Source: Methylobacterium aquaticum
Lineage (GTDB): Bacteria > Pseudomonadota > Alphaproteobacteria > Rhizobiales > Beijerinckiaceae
Reading direction: 5' to 3'
NCBI RefSeq assembly: GCF_016804325.1
Contig: NZ_CP043627.1
Coordinates: 4,275,001 to 4,339,000, forward strand
Length of the DNA: 64,000 nt
The notes under the pieces were generated by a model. It ran no database searches and was not told the DNA's origin. It worked only from the letters and a program-made list of their open reading frames with translations. Position numbers and translations under genes: made by a program. Positions 20,541-29,798 of this stretch are shown here, piece after piece. Position 1 is the first letter of the stretch. Each line of letters opens with the position of its first letter.

Positions 20541-22001
20541 TCATCCCGCCTTCAGGAACTTCTCCACGCTCCCGGTCAGCCCGCTCGAATGCCCGGCGAG
20601 GCTCTCCGACACCGCCCGGACGCTCTCGGCGATCCGGCCGGTGGCGTTCGCGGCGTCCGACACCGCCAGGATGTTCGACGACACCTCCTGCGTCGAGGCG
20701 GCCTGCTGCTCGACGGCGCTGGCGATGGCCAGCGTCAGCCGCGACAGTTCCGCCACCGCGTTGCTGATCGTGGCGATCGCCGCCACCGCCTCGCCGGTCG
20801 CGCCCTGGATGTCGCCGATCCGCTGGGTGATCTCGCCGGTCGCCTTGGCGGTCTGGCCCGCCAGCTCCTTGACTTCCGCCGCGACGACCGCGAAGCCGCG
20901 CCCCGCCGCCCCCGCCCGGGCCGCCTCGATCGTCGCGTTGAGCGCCAGCAGGTTGGTCTGGTCGGCGATCGTCGAGATCATGCCGACGACCGAATCGACC
21001 TCCCGCGCCTTGGCCGAGAGGCTGCGCACCGTGGCATCGGTCGCCTCGGCCTGGGCGGCGATCTGCTGGGCGCGCTCGGAGACGCGGCCGACCTGGCCGG
21101 AAATCTCCTGGATCGAGGCGGTCATTTCCTCCGAGCCCGCCGCCACCGTGGCGGCGCGGTCGCGCGCCTCATCGGCCGAGCGGCCGAGGCCGTTGGCGGA
21201 ACGCTGCATCTCCTCGACCGCGCCGCTCATGGCGGTCACGACCTGCGAGACGTCGGACGCCATGGTCGCCTGCGCGGTCACCACGGCCCAGGTCAGCATC
21301 GGCCCGAGATAGGTGCCGTCCGGCCCCATGATCGCCGAGACCTGAAGGTCCAGCAATTCCGGCCCGAGCTTGATCCGGGTCCGGTGCGGCAGGCGGCTCG
21401 CATCGGCCAGCATCCGGCGCTGATGCGACGGGTCCTTGTGGAAGACGTCGATCGAGGTGCCGATCATCAGGTCCGTCGCGACCGGCAGGTACTGGCCCAG
21501 CGGGCCGAGGGTCCGGCGCGAGGCGTCGTTCATGTAGTCGATGCGGAAGTCGTTGTGCGGGTCGGCGGTCATCACCGCGACCGGCATCCCCTCGATCATC
21601 GTCAGGAGACGGCTGATCTCGTTCTTCTTCTTGGTGATGTCGGCGGCGAGCTTGACCACCTTGACCGGCTTGCCGCCGGCGTCGAGAATCGGGTTGTAGG
21701 TCGCCTCCAGCCAGACGCGCTTGTGGTTCTTGCCGAAGCGCAGGAACTCGTCGGCGAAGTACTCGCCCGCGCGCAGCTTGTCCCAGAACGCGGCGTAATC
21801 CGGTGAGGCCGCCGCCTCCTTGTCGAGGAACATGCGGTGATGCTGGCCGACGATCTCGTCGAGCCGGTAATCGAGCAGGTCGAGGAAGTTGGTGTTGGCC
21901 TGGATCACCGTGCCGTCGAGGTTGAACTCGATGATGGCAAGAGACTTGTTGAGGGCCTGCAATGTCGCTTCCGACAAGCTCTCCCGATGCTTCCAGAACA
22001 T
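20541..22001 (-). CDS. Soluble PAS-PAS methyl-accepting chemotaxis protein
   Basis: A 486-residue chemoreceptor without a visible transmembrane segment or signal peptide, so probably cytoplasmic. An N-terminal PAS domain (~15-130; [20 protein letters not shown], then [20 protein letters not shown]) is followed by a second PAS-like region (~135-245). The signalling domain (~250-480) has the hairpin tip [18 protein letters not shown], then [15 protein letters not shown], which binds CheA/CheW. It may sense redox or an internal ligand through PAS. No other chemotaxis genes are nearby. Confidence 0.93.
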   Translation of the reverse strand: MFWKHRESLSEATLQALNKSLAIIEFNLDGTVIQANTNFLDLLDYRLDEIVGQHHRMFLDKEAAASPDYAAFWDKLRAGEYFADEFLRFGKNHKRVWLEATYNPILDAGGKPVKVVKLAADITKKKNEISRLLTMIEGMPVAVMTADPHNDFRIDYMNDASRRTLGPLGQYLPVATDLMIGTSIDVFHKDPSHQRRMLADASRLPHRTRIKLGPELLDLQVSAIMGPDGTYLGPMLTWAVVTAQATMASDVSQVVTAMSGAVEEMQRSANGLGRSADEARDRAATVAAGSEEMTASIQEISGQVGRVSERAQQIAAQAEATDATVRSLSAKAREVDSVVGMISTIADQTNLLALNATIEAARAGAAGRGFAVVAAEVKELAGQTAKATGEITQRIGDIQGATGEAVAAIATISNAVAELSRLTLAIASAVEQQAASTQEVSSNILAVSDAANATGRIAESVRAVSESLAGHSSGLTGSVEKFLKAG

Positions 22002-22415
22002 GCCGCCGTGTCCCCTCTGGGCGAATTCCGCTCAAAGTTGGGCGGGTATTATTAAAAAAATTTGAAAACCTGACCGAATTTCAGTTACCAACGCGGGCTT
22101 CAAGGTCTAACAGGCCCGTCCAGGCCACGTTCGGTACCGCGACCTGCCGCTCGAACTCGCTAAAGGTGATGTCGGGACAGGCAGTTAGTCTCATCGACCC
22201 GATCTTCGGCGCGTGCGGCGCCCCGCACCACGTAACGGTAATTTTCCGAATGCTGAACGGGCACTGTTCGACGACGGGGATCGCCGGCAGCATAGTCTAA
22301 CCCAGCGTCACCGATGGCGCCCGGTTGCTCGATTGTCGGTCTCCGGCAGGCCACCGGTCCGGACCGGTCGGTCGAGGCCGCCGGATGGCGGCCTCTCCCT
22401 GCGGCTGAGCGTGGT
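22002..22415. other. Gene-free interval upstream of the chemoreceptor
   Basis: A 414-base interval. An AT-rich patch at about 22047-22075 (ATTATTAAAAAAATTTGAAAA on the plus strand, so TAATAAT on the minus strand) sits some 45-75 bases before the chemoreceptor start and may hold its promoter -10 region. A 70-codon minus-strand frame (22081-22293) has no recognisable domain and is not called. Confidence 0.35.
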
Positions 22416-23798
22416 CTACGCGGCGGTCAGGCCCTGCTCGCGAATCCAGGCCTGGGTGCGGTCGAGGGCGGTGCCGAGCCGGTCGAACAGGGTGTCGATC
22501 TCGTCCGGGCGGATCACCAGGGGCGGGCAGACCGCGACGCGGTCGCCGGTGAGGAAGCGGACGATCAGGCCCTCCTCCTGGGCGAAGGCGACGCAGCGGG
22601 CGGCGACGCCGGCCTTCGGGTCGTATTGGCGCTTCGTCGCCTTGTCGGCGACGATCTCGAGGCCGCCGATCAGGCCGAGGCCCTTCGCCTCGCCGACGAG
22701 CGGGTGCTCCTCCAGGGCCGAGAGCCGGCGCTGGAAGTGCGGCGCCTTCTCGGCCACGCCCTCGATGATCTTGTCGCGCTTGTAGATCTCGATGGTCTTG
22801 AGCGCCACCGCGCTCGCCACCGGATGGCCCGAATAGGTGGTGCCGTGGCCGAAGGTGCCGATCTTGCGGCTCTGGTCCTGCATCGCCTGATACAACGTCT
22901 CGTCGACCGTGACGCCGCCGAGCGGCATGTAGGCTGAGGTCAGCGCCTTGGCGAAGGACAGGCTGTGGGGCTTCATCCCCATGGCCTCGGAGCCGAACCA
23001 GGTGCCGAGCCGGCCAAAGCCGCAGATCACCTCGTCGGCGATGAACCGCACGTCGTAGCGGGCGAGCACCGGCTCGATCGCTGCGAAGTACCCCTTCGGC
23101 GGCACGATGGCGCCGCCGGCGCCCATCACCGGCTCGGCGATGAAGGCCGCCACCGTCTCCGGGCCCTCGCGCAGGATCATCTCCTCGAGTTCCGCGGCGA
23201 GGCGCGCCGAATAGGCCTCCTCGGTCTCGCCGGGTTCGGCGCCGCGGTAATGGTGCGGGCAGGCGGCGTGCAGGAAGCCCGGCAGCGGCAGGTCCCAGTC
23301 GGCATGGTTGGCGGTGAGCCCGGTGAGCGAGGCCGAGGCGACGGTGACGCCGTGATAGCCCTTGTGCCGGCCGATGATCTTCTTCTTCTGCGGCCGGCCG
23401 AGCGCGTTGTTGAGGTACCAGGTCAGCTTGACCTGGGTATCGTTGGCCTCCGAGCCGGACGAGGTGAAGAACACCTTCGAGACCGGGATCGGCGCCAGCT
23501 CCTTCAGGGTCTCGGCGAGCTCGATCGCCGGGTCGTGGCTGCGGCCGGAGAACAGGTGGGTGAAGGGCAGGCGCGCCATCTGCTCGCGGGCGGCCTCGAC
23601 CAGCTCCTCGTTGGAATAGCCGAGCGACGTGCACCACAGGCCGGCCATGCCCTCGAGATAGGGCCGCCCGTCGGTGTCGTAGACCCAGACGCCGTGGCCG
23701 CGCTCCAGCACCAGCGGCCCGGTCTGCCGGAAGGCCGCCAAGTTGGTGTAGGGGTGGATCAGGGTTTCGACGTCGCGGGTGGCGAGGTTCGAGAGCAT
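22416..23798 (-). CDS. Class III omega-aminotransferase (aspartate aminotransferase family)
   Basis: A 460-residue PLP-dependent class III aminotransferase that moves an amino group from an amine or omega-amino acid, usually to pyruvate. Motifs include FFTSSGSEANDTQVKL (phosphate-binding), HKGYHGVTVASASLTG, AFIAEPVMGAGG, the cofactor Asp in RFIADEVICGFGRLG, and the PLP lysine in SFAKALTSAYMPLGG. Late in the protein come TYSGHPVASAVA and VRFLTGDRVAVCPPL. Close relatives act on beta-alanine, putrescine or other diamines; the substrate is not resolved. The gene is monocistronic. Confidence 0.9.
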   Translation of the reverse strand: MLSNLATRDVETLIHPYTNLAAFRQTGPLVLERGHGVWVYDTDGRPYLEGMAGLWCTSLGYSNEELVEAAREQMARLPFTHLFSGRSHDPAIELAETLKELAPIPVSKVFFTSSGSEANDTQVKLTWYLNNALGRPQKKKIIGRHKGYHGVTVASASLTGLTANHADWDLPLPGFLHAACPHHYRGAEPGETEEAYSARLAAELEEMILREGPETVAAFIAEPVMGAGGAIVPPKGYFAAIEPVLARYDVRFIADEVICGFGRLGTWFGSEAMGMKPHSLSFAKALTSAYMPLGGVTVDETLYQAMQDQSRKIGTFGHGTTYSGHPVASAVALKTIEIYKRDKIIEGVAEKAPHFQRRLSALEEHPLVGEAKGLGLIGGLEIVADKATKRQYDPKAGVAARCVAFAQEEGLIVRFLTGDRVAVCPPLVIRPDEIDTLFDRLGTALDRTQAWIREQGLTAA

Positions 23799-23951
23799 CG
23801 TCTCTGTCGCTTTCTTTCTCGGGGGAGCCCGTCGGGCTCCCGACTCGCGGAGCAGAATTCGCTTGCGCCGTCACACTAGCGGCGCGATGCCGACGCACAA
23901 CCCGGGCCGCCCTCGCGGCACCCCCGCACAATCCTGGTCAGACCGACGCGC

Positions 23952-24488
23952 ATGCTCGACCCCGCCCAACTCGTCTCGACGCCCGCGCCCGGCCGGGCCT
24001 GCGGCGCCTGCACCCTGTGCTGCAAGGTCTACGACGTGCCGGCGGTGGAGAGCGTGGCCGGGAAGTGGTGCCGCCACGCCAAGCCCGGCCGCGGCTGCGG
24101 CATCCACGAGACCCGGCCCGGTCATTGCCGCGCCTTCTTCTGCCTGTGGATGACGGAAGCCTGGCTCGGCCCGGAATGGAAGCCCGACAAGGCCAAGATG
24201 GTGCTGAGCCTCGACCCGACGACGCGCTTCCTGCACGTCCAGGTCGATCCGAGCCAGCCCACGGTCTGGAAGCGCGAGCCGTATTACGGCCAGCTCAAGC
24301 GCTGGGCGGTGTCCTCGATCCCGCAGCGCCGGCACGTTCTGGTCTTCGTCAACTACAGCGCCACCGTCGTGCTGCCGGACCGGGACGTGCCGCTCGGCGT
24401 GTTCCTGCCCGGCGACCGGCTCGTCGCCCGCGAGCGGATGACGCCGAACGGCGTGGTCCTCGACGTGGAGAAGCGGACGGTGACGTGA
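23952..24488 (+). CDS. YkgJ-like cysteine-cluster protein
   Basis: A 178-residue cytoplasmic protein with a conserved N-terminal cysteine cluster. CGACTLCCKVYDVP is followed by CRHAKPGRGCGIHETRPGHC and FFCLW, the CxxCxxCC...C...C..H..RP..C pattern of the Fe-S/zinc-binding YkgJ family. The rest (TTRFLHVQVDPSQPTVWKRE) is typical of alphaproteobacterial members. The metal and role are unknown. It is divergent from the aminotransferase. A hairpin (24497-24518) directly follows it. Confidence 0.75.
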   Translation: MLDPAQLVSTPAPGRACGACTLCCKVYDVPAVESVAGKWCRHAKPGRGCGIHETRPGHCRAFFCLWMTEAWLGPEWKPDKAKMVLSLDPTTRFLHVQVDPSQPTVWKREPYYGQLKRWAVSSIPQRRHVLVFVNYSATVVLPDRDVPLGVFLPGDRLVARERMTPNGVVLDVEKRTVT

Positions 24489-24494
24489 GCGCCG

Positions 24495-24750
24495 GGTTGA
24501 GCGGTATTTCCCGCTCAAGACTGGCGGCCATCGGGCTCTCCCACCATTCACCTCATCCTGAGGCGTCAGTCCATCAACGATGGACGGACCTCGAAGGAGG
24601 TCTCCAGAAGTCTCCGAGATCCCTGGAACCCTCCTTCGAGGTCAGTCGATCTGCGATCGACTGACACCTCAGGATGAGGTGGGGGATGGGATATCTCGTC
24701 GCTGCTTCCGGTATTAAAAAGATCAGTCCGCTCAGGCAGGTTAAGAGCGT
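24495..24750. repeat. Long imperfect palindrome, family A copy 2
   Basis: It has the same core as the copy at 8659. CACCTCATCCTGAGG (24550-24564) pairs with CCTCAGGATGAGGTG. Inside it, CCTCGAAGGAGG pairs with CCTCCTTCGAGG, with CCAGAAG and GATCCCTGGA between them. The outer arms carry TTGAGCGG (left) and CCGCTCAGGCAGG (right). It separates the YkgJ-like gene from the marR gene. Confidence 0.8.
24497..24518 (+). terminator. Hairpin after the YkgJ-like gene
   Basis: TTGAGCGG and CCGCTCAA form an eight-base stem with the loop TATTTC, starting eight bases after the stop. It lacks a T-run and is also the left outer arm of the family A repeat, so terminator function is uncertain. Confidence 0.4.
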
Positions 24751-24770
24751 AGCACCGTCTTGAAGACGGG

Positions 24771-25244
24771 TCAGCCGCCATCCGCCCTCGCGGCGTCGCG
24801 CCAGGCCAGCACCACCCGCTCCAGCTCGGCCACGTCGCCCGGCGGCAGACGGCCGAGGGTCCGGGCGACGTAGGCGGTCTGTGCGCTGATCCCGGTGCGG
24901 GCGAGCGCCAGCCCCGCTTCCGTCAGGTGCAGGGCGTGGGAGCGCCGGTCGCCCGGGATCGGCCGGCGCTCGACGAGGCCGGCCTCGACCAGCCGGTCGA
25001 TCAGCCCCGAGACGTTGCCCTTGGTCACGTAGAGCCGCTCGGCGAGGTCCTGCTGGGTCAGGCCCTCGCGCTCGGACAGGGTCGAGAGCACGTCGAATTG
25101 CGGGATCGACAGCCCGACCGCCTTCAGCTCCGCCGCCACCGCGGCCACGACGCGCCGGTGCAGGCGGATGAAGCGGAACCAGACCCGCAGCGGATCGGCC
25201 TCGGCCGGGGCGTCTGTGGGGTGGGGGCGCGAGGATGCCGTCAT
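24771..25244 (-). CDS. MarR-family transcriptional regulator
   Basis: A 157-residue winged-HTH repressor. LSIPQFDVLSTLSEREGLTQ, then LAERLYVTKGNVSGLIDRL, forms the recognition region, and VERRPIPGDRRSHALHLTEAG forms the wing. It is divergent from the acyl-CoA synthetase gene, with 219 bases between the starts. This layout suggests it represses that gene and itself in response to an aromatic or acyl ligand; no operator can be assigned with confidence. Confidence 0.88.
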   Translation of the reverse strand: MTASSRPHPTDAPAEADPLRVWFRFIRLHRRVVAAVAAELKAVGLSIPQFDVLSTLSEREGLTQQDLAERLYVTKGNVSGLIDRLVEAGLVERRPIPGDRRSHALHLTEAGLALARTGISAQTAYVARTLGRLPPGDVAELERVVLAWRDAARADGG

Positions 25245-25463
25245 CGGGATAGTTTACATCAGAACCATCTCGGCGCCACGCCCGGCCGCGCGCGATCCCC
25301 GCTCTTCGATCCCGGTTCCGCGTGCCCGGCTGCGCGGCGGCGCCGCTCTAGCCACCCCGGGGCCGGTGCCATAGCTTGAGACCCTGAGACCGCGGGCCCA
25401 CGAGGCCCCGGCGACCGAGGGCGCGCGGCCAAGCGCGCTCCATCAAGGGAAGGACGACACGCC

Positions 25464-27092
25464 ATGCTCGGCCTGATGCAGGACTGGCCCCTGCTGATCC
25501 ACCGCGTCATCGACTACGCCGCCGTGCAGCACGGCGCCCGCCCGGTGATCTCGCGCTCGGTCGAGGGGCCGATGCACCGGACCACCTATGCCGAGGTGCG
25601 CCAGCGCTCGTTGCGCCTGTCGAAGCGGCTGGCCGCCGACGGCATCCGTCTCGGCGACCGGATCGCGACGCTGGCCTGGAACACCTGGCGCCATCTCGAG
25701 GCCTGGTACGGCATCACCGGCATCGGGGCGATCTATCACACGGTCAACCCGCGGCTGTTCGACGACCAGATCGCCTATATCATCAACCACGCCGAGGACC
25801 GGATCCTCTTCCTCGACCTGACCTTCGTTCCACTGGTCGAGCGCCTCGCCGACAAGCTGCCGACGATCGAGCGCTACGTCATCCTGACCGACGGCGCCCA
25901 CATGCCGCAGACATCCCTGCGCAACGCCGTCGCCTACGAGGACTGGCTGGCCGAGGCCAACGACGACTTCGCCTGGGCCTCCTTCGAGGAGAACACCGCG
26001 GCGGGCCTCTGCTACACCTCCGGCACCACCGGCCTGCCGAAGGGCGTGCTCTACTCGCACCGCTCGAACGTGCTGCTGGCCCTGATGGTCAACAACCCGG
26101 CCTTCATCGCGCTTTCGCCGACCGACATGGCGATGCCGGTGGTGCCTTTGTTCCACGCCAATGCCTGGGGCTTCTGCTTCGCGGCGCCGATGTCGGGCGC
26201 CGGCCTCGTCATGCCGGGGCCGAAGCTCGACGGCGCCTCGGTGCACGAGATCCTGGAGACCACCGGCGTCACCGTGACGGCGGCGGTGCCGACGGTCTGG
26301 CTCGGCCTGCTGCAATACCTCGACACGACGGGGAAGCGCCTGAGCCACCTGAAGCGCGTCGTGATCGGCGGCTCGGCCTGCCCGCGGGCGATGACCGAGC
26401 GGTTCGAGCGCGAATACGGCGTCACGGTGGATCACGCCTGGGGCATGACCGAGATGAGCCCGATCGGCTCCTATTGCTCGCTCAAGCCCGAGGTCGCCCA
26501 TCTCGAAGGCGAGGCCCGCCTCGACCTCAAGATGAAGCAGGGCTACGCCCCGTTCGGCGTCGATTTCCGGCTGACCGACGACGAGGGCCGCGACCTGCCC
26601 TGGGACGGCACCACCTTCGGCCGGCTCAAGGTCTCAGGGTTCGCGGTGGCCAAGGCCTATTTCCGCTCGGACGAGCCGATCCTCGACGATCGCGGCTTCT
26701 TCGACACCGGCGACGTCGCCACCATCGACGAGCACGGCTACATGGCGATCACCGACCGCTCGAAGGACGTGATCAAGTCCGGCGGCGAGTGGATCTCCTC
26801 GATCGACCTCGAGAACCTGGCAATCGGCCATCCGGACGTGGCCGAGGCCGCGGTGATCGGCGTGCAGCACCCGAAATGGGACGAGCGCCCGCTCCTCATC
26901 GTGGTCCCGAAGGAAGGCCGCACCCCCGACAAGGCCGACATCCTCGCCTACATGGCGCCGCGCATCGCCAAGTGGTGGATGCCCGACGACGTGGTGGTGG
27001 TCCAGGCCATCCCCCACACCGCCACCGGGAAGATCCAGAAGACGGCCTTGCGGGATCAGTTCCGGGATTACCGGTTGCCCGGGGCGGCGTGA
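25464..27092 (+). CDS. Medium/long-chain fatty acid-CoA ligase (AMP-binding)
   Basis: A 542-residue ANL-superfamily enzyme that activates a fatty acid to acyl-CoA through an acyl-adenylate. The P-loop is [19 protein letters not shown]. Other motifs are [25 protein letters not shown], and the hinge and core [20 protein letters not shown], then [13 protein letters not shown]. The catalytic C-terminal lysine lies in [15 protein letters not shown]. It resembles AlkK-type medium-chain synthetases. The divergent MarR gene is its likely regulator. The start at 25464 follows a GGAAGGA-like site. Confidence 0.92.
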   Translation: MLGLMQDWPLLIHRVIDYAAVQHGARPVISRSVEGPMHRTTYAEVRQRSLRLSKRLAADGIRLGDRIATLAWNTWRHLEAWYGITGIGAIYHTVNPRLFDDQIAYIINHAEDRILFLDLTFVPLVERLADKLPTIERYVILTDGAHMPQTSLRNAVAYEDWLAEANDDFAWASFEENTAAGLCYTSGTTGLPKGVLYSHRSNVLLALMVNNPAFIALSPTDMAMPVVPLFHANAWGFCFAAPMSGAGLVMPGPKLDGASVHEILETTGVTVTAAVPTVWLGLLQYLDTTGKRLSHLKRVVIGGSACPRAMTERFEREYGVTVDHAWGMTEMSPIGSYCSLKPEVAHLEGEARLDLKMKQGYAPFGVDFRLTDDEGRDLPWDGTTFGRLKVSGFAVAKAYFRSDEPILDDRGFFDTGDVATIDEHGYMAITDRSKDVIKSGGEWISSIDLENLAIGHPDVAEAAVIGVQHPKWDERPLLIVVPKEGRTPDKADILAYMAPRIAKWWMPDDVVVVQAIPHTATGKIQKTALRDQFRDYRLPGAA

Positions 27093-27447
27093 GGCGCCGG
27101 TCGTCCAGGCGGTCCCGGGCTCGTCCGAGATCGCTCGGGAGGAGCGACGGCCGAGAGCACGGACCCTCCCCCCACGGAACTCGGGCTTGCCCGAATTCCG
27201 CATCCCTGTGCCCAAGTCGGGCATGCCCGACTTGGGATGGGGGAGGGTGCCCCGCGGATGCGGGGCGGGAGAGGGGACGCCGCGTCCGGAGATGACTGAA
27301 CTGTTCTGAAGGGCGCCCCCTGGATCGGTGTCGCGCTGCCCCTCTCCCGGCTCACTGCGTTCGCCACCCTCCCCCGCAAAGGGGGGAGGGTTCTCGCGCG
27401 GCTCCGGAATGCTGGGTTGAATTGGGTCGGCCGACTCGAACAAGACC
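27093..27447. repeat. Gene-free palindrome cluster, family C
   Basis: A 355-base gap filled by nested inverted repeats. A perfect 26-base palindrome lies at 27211-27236 (half-site CCCAAGTCGGGCA). CGGGCTTGCCCG lies at 27182-27193. ACCCTCCCCC-type and GGGGGAGGGT-type blocks face each other around 27165-27250 and 27368-27392. The T-poor, GC-rich hairpins could terminate both convergent genes (the CoA ligase on plus, the TAXI protein on minus). Confidence 0.65.
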
Positions 27448-28803
27448 TCACGGCGCCGCCGCCTCCGCCCGGCAATCCGCCACCGTCGCCCGCGCCGTCT
27501 CGATGGCGATCGACACCGCGGCCAGCGTCCGCGCATCGAGTTCCCGCCGGCGGATGTCGCGCACCACCTCGATGGCGAGCTTGTCGATCTCGACGGAGAG
27601 GCGGGCGATCGCGTCCGGGTCGCGCAGGGAGCGCGCCTGATCGGTGATGTCGAGCAGCCGGTCGGTCACCTCGTCGATCCGCTCGCGGCGCAGGCTCGCG
27701 AGGCGCTGGCGCAGCCAGGCCACCGCCGAGGCGAGGCCGCCCGCCAGCGCCGCGAGCAGGTAGAGCGTGTCGCCGTAGCGCTCGACGAAGCCGTGCTGCT
27801 CGCGCTCGAAATAATCGATCGCGCCGGGATGGATCGGAATGCGGGCGCTCGTCGCCGCCACCGTGGTCTCGTAGGCCGGCGCCTGGACGTATTCCGCCGC
27901 GTCGGTCGCTTCCGCCGCGGCGGTGCGCATCTCGAACAGGTGCTGGGTCACGTCCGCCGCCACCGCCCGGCTCATCGAGGCGCGGGCCATCAGCCGGTAG
28001 GAGGCGCCGACGGTCTTCACGTCCTCGCCCGGCAGCTTGGGCCGGCCGCCGAACAGGCCGGCCGGGACGGTGACCGCCTGGAGGCGGGGAAAGCGCTCGA
28101 TCACCGCGTCGCTGTCCGGCACGTCGACGAGGTCGAGCTTGCCGGTGCGGCCGATGCCGCGCACCGCCTCGACCAGCGCCCGCGCCTTCGGGGCCGAGGC
28201 GGCGATGATGCTGACATAGGCGTCGATGCGCTTGTCGCGGATCGCCGGGGCCGCCTCCGCCCCGTCGATGGCCACCAGGCGCACCGCGTTGGCCGGCACC
28301 GGTACGGTCGCGGCCTCGGTCTCCAGCACCAGGTTGTAATAGGCGAGGATGTTCTTGAGCAGCCAGAAATCGGCGCTGCGATGGGCCGCGATGCCCAGGC
28401 GCTTGCCGGCGAGCTTCGGGAAGCCGGTGATGCCGGAGCCGTCGGGCGAGACGATCAGCATCGCCTGGTCGCGCAGGATCGCCAGGGTCAGGCCGTTCTT
28501 CGGCAGGAGCACGTCGGGCCGCACCACCGCGAGGTCGGCCCGGCCGTCCTGGAGCGCGGCCGCGCTCTCGCGCACGTCCTCGAAGGACAGGATCTTGAGC
28601 CGGATGTTGGCGCGGTTCTGGTCGAGAGCGTCGGCATAGGCCTTGATCAGGGCCGGCTCGGTCCCGTCCCGCGGGGCGACCGCGATGGTCAGCGTCGTCG
28701 CCTGGCTGAGATAGAGCGCGACCCCGATCGCGGCGGCGAGGCCGACCACGATCAGGGCCGCGAAGGTCTCGCGCCGCAGGACCCAGTCCGGGAGCGTGGG
28801 CAT
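27448..28803 (-). CDS. TAXI-family TRAP transporter solute-binding protein with two membrane anchors
   Basis: A 451-residue protein. It has an N-terminal membrane segment (~12-34, TFAALIVVGLAAAIGVALYL) followed by a periplasmic TAXI-type binding domain (~37-340): LTIAVAPRDGTEPALIKAYA, GRADLAVVRPDVLL and GKRLGIAAHRSADFWLL. A second hydrophobic segment (~350-368, DTLYLLAALAGGLASAVAWL) leads to a basic helical C-terminal tail. TAXI proteins deliver small acids such as glutamate or dicarboxylates to TRAP permeases. No TRAP membrane subunit is adjacent. It is last of a minus-strand run of three transport genes. Confidence 0.82.
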   Translation of the reverse strand: MPTLPDWVLRRETFAALIVVGLAAAIGVALYLSQATTLTIAVAPRDGTEPALIKAYADALDQNRANIRLKILSFEDVRESAAALQDGRADLAVVRPDVLLPKNGLTLAILRDQAMLIVSPDGSGITGFPKLAGKRLGIAAHRSADFWLLKNILAYYNLVLETEAATVPVPANAVRLVAIDGAEAAPAIRDKRIDAYVSIIAASAPKARALVEAVRGIGRTGKLDLVDVPDSDAVIERFPRLQAVTVPAGLFGGRPKLPGEDVKTVGASYRLMARASMSRAVAADVTQHLFEMRTAAAEATDAAEYVQAPAYETTVAATSARIPIHPGAIDYFEREQHGFVERYGDTLYLLAALAGGLASAVAWLRQRLASLRRERIDEVTDRLLDITDQARSLRDPDAIARLSVEIDKLAIEVVRDIRRRELDARTLAAVSIAIETARATVADCRAEAAAP

Positions 28804-28824
28804 GGGGCCTCGTGCGATCCCGCG

Positions 28825-29751
28825 TCAGAACACCGAGATCAGCACGATCCCGCCGACCATCAGCGCGGCTCCGAGCAGCCGCGGCGGGCCGGCCTTGACC
28901 TGGCGCATGCCGAGCCAGCCGAAATGGTCGAGCGCGACCGAGGTCAGGAGGTTGGCGGTGATCAAAAGGCCGTTCAGGGCGCCTGCCCCGACCTTGTCGA
29001 CGAAGAGCAGGCCGGCGAACACCGCCACCGCCCCGGTGAGGCCGGCGAGCGGCATCCACCAGCGCACGCCCGCCAGATCCTTGCGGGTCGGCAGCGGCGT
29101 GGGCTTCAGCAGGACCATCAGCGCGAAGGCGAAGACGACCGGCACGAACGACACCGTGGCGGCGAGCCACGGATTCACCAGCGCCCCGCGCAGCTGCGAA
29201 TTCCACACCACGCCGATCGCCATCAGGGCGCCGGCCACCAGGATGAACGGGTAGAGCAGCTTGCCGCTCATGCCGTGGCTCTCGCCCTCGTCCTTCTTGC
29301 CCGCGGTCTTGGCGATGAACACCACGCCGGCCGCCATCATGAGCCCGCCGAGCCAGGGCAGCGGCTTGAAGCCGGCGGCCTGGAGCCCGAACAGCCCGAA
29401 CGCGTCGAGGGCGAGCGAGGTGATGATGTTGGCGGTGAGCGTCAGGCCGTTGAAGGGTCCTGCCCCGACCTTGTCGATGAAGGCGAGCCCGCCGAACACC
29501 GCGACCGCCCCGGCCAGGCCCCCGAGGGGGGCGTACCACGGCATCTTTCCCAGGGTCTCGAGGCTCGGCAGCGGCGTCGGCATCACCAGGAACAGGGTGG
29601 TGAAGACGAACACGATCGGCAGGAACGACACCGTGGCGGCGAGCCACGGATTGACCATGTGCCCGCGCAGCTGCGCGTTCATCGCGTTGCCGAGCGCCTG
29701 CAGCACGCCGGCCAGCAGGATGAAGGGATAGAGGAGCGCGGCGATCGACAA
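28825..29751 (-). CDS. Fused duplicated DMT-family (YdcZ/DUF606-like) transporter
   Basis: 308 residues made of two clearly homologous halves. Residues ~6-150 begin LLYPFILLAGVLQALG and residues ~168-308 begin LLYPFILVAGALMAIG. Both contain VNPWLAATVSF and DKVGAGxxNGL, and each half has about five membrane spans. This matches the YdcZ/DUF606 branch of the drug/metabolite transporter superfamily. The start is inferred as TTG 29751 (xSIAALLYPF) behind an AGGA about ten bases upstream, because no in-frame ATG fits. The substrate is unknown. Spacing is 21 bases to the TAXI gene and 47 to the upstream antiporter, so an operon is likely. Confidence 0.8.
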   Translation of the reverse strand: MSIAALLYPFILLAGVLQALGNAMNAQLRGHMVNPWLAATVSFLPIVFVFTTLFLVMPTPLPSLETLGKMPWYAPLGGLAGAVAVFGGLAFIDKVGAGPFNGLTLTANIITSLALDAFGLFGLQAAGFKPLPWLGGLMMAAGVVFIAKTAGKKDEGESHGMSGKLLYPFILVAGALMAIGVVWNSQLRGALVNPWLAATVSFVPVVFAFALMVLLKPTPLPTRKDLAGVRWWMPLAGLTGAVAVFAGLLFVDKVGAGALNGLLITANLLTSVALDHFGWLGMRQVKAGPPRLLGAALMVGGIVLISVF

Positions 29752-29798
29752 GGGGGAGCCTTCCTGTGCGGGGCTGAGGGGCAGACGAGGCGGAGCGG

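Noticed and set aside
22081..22293. 70-codon minus-strand frame upstream of the chemoreceptor
   Set aside because: No ribosome binding site, domain or conserved pattern; composition is like surrounding non-coding DNA.
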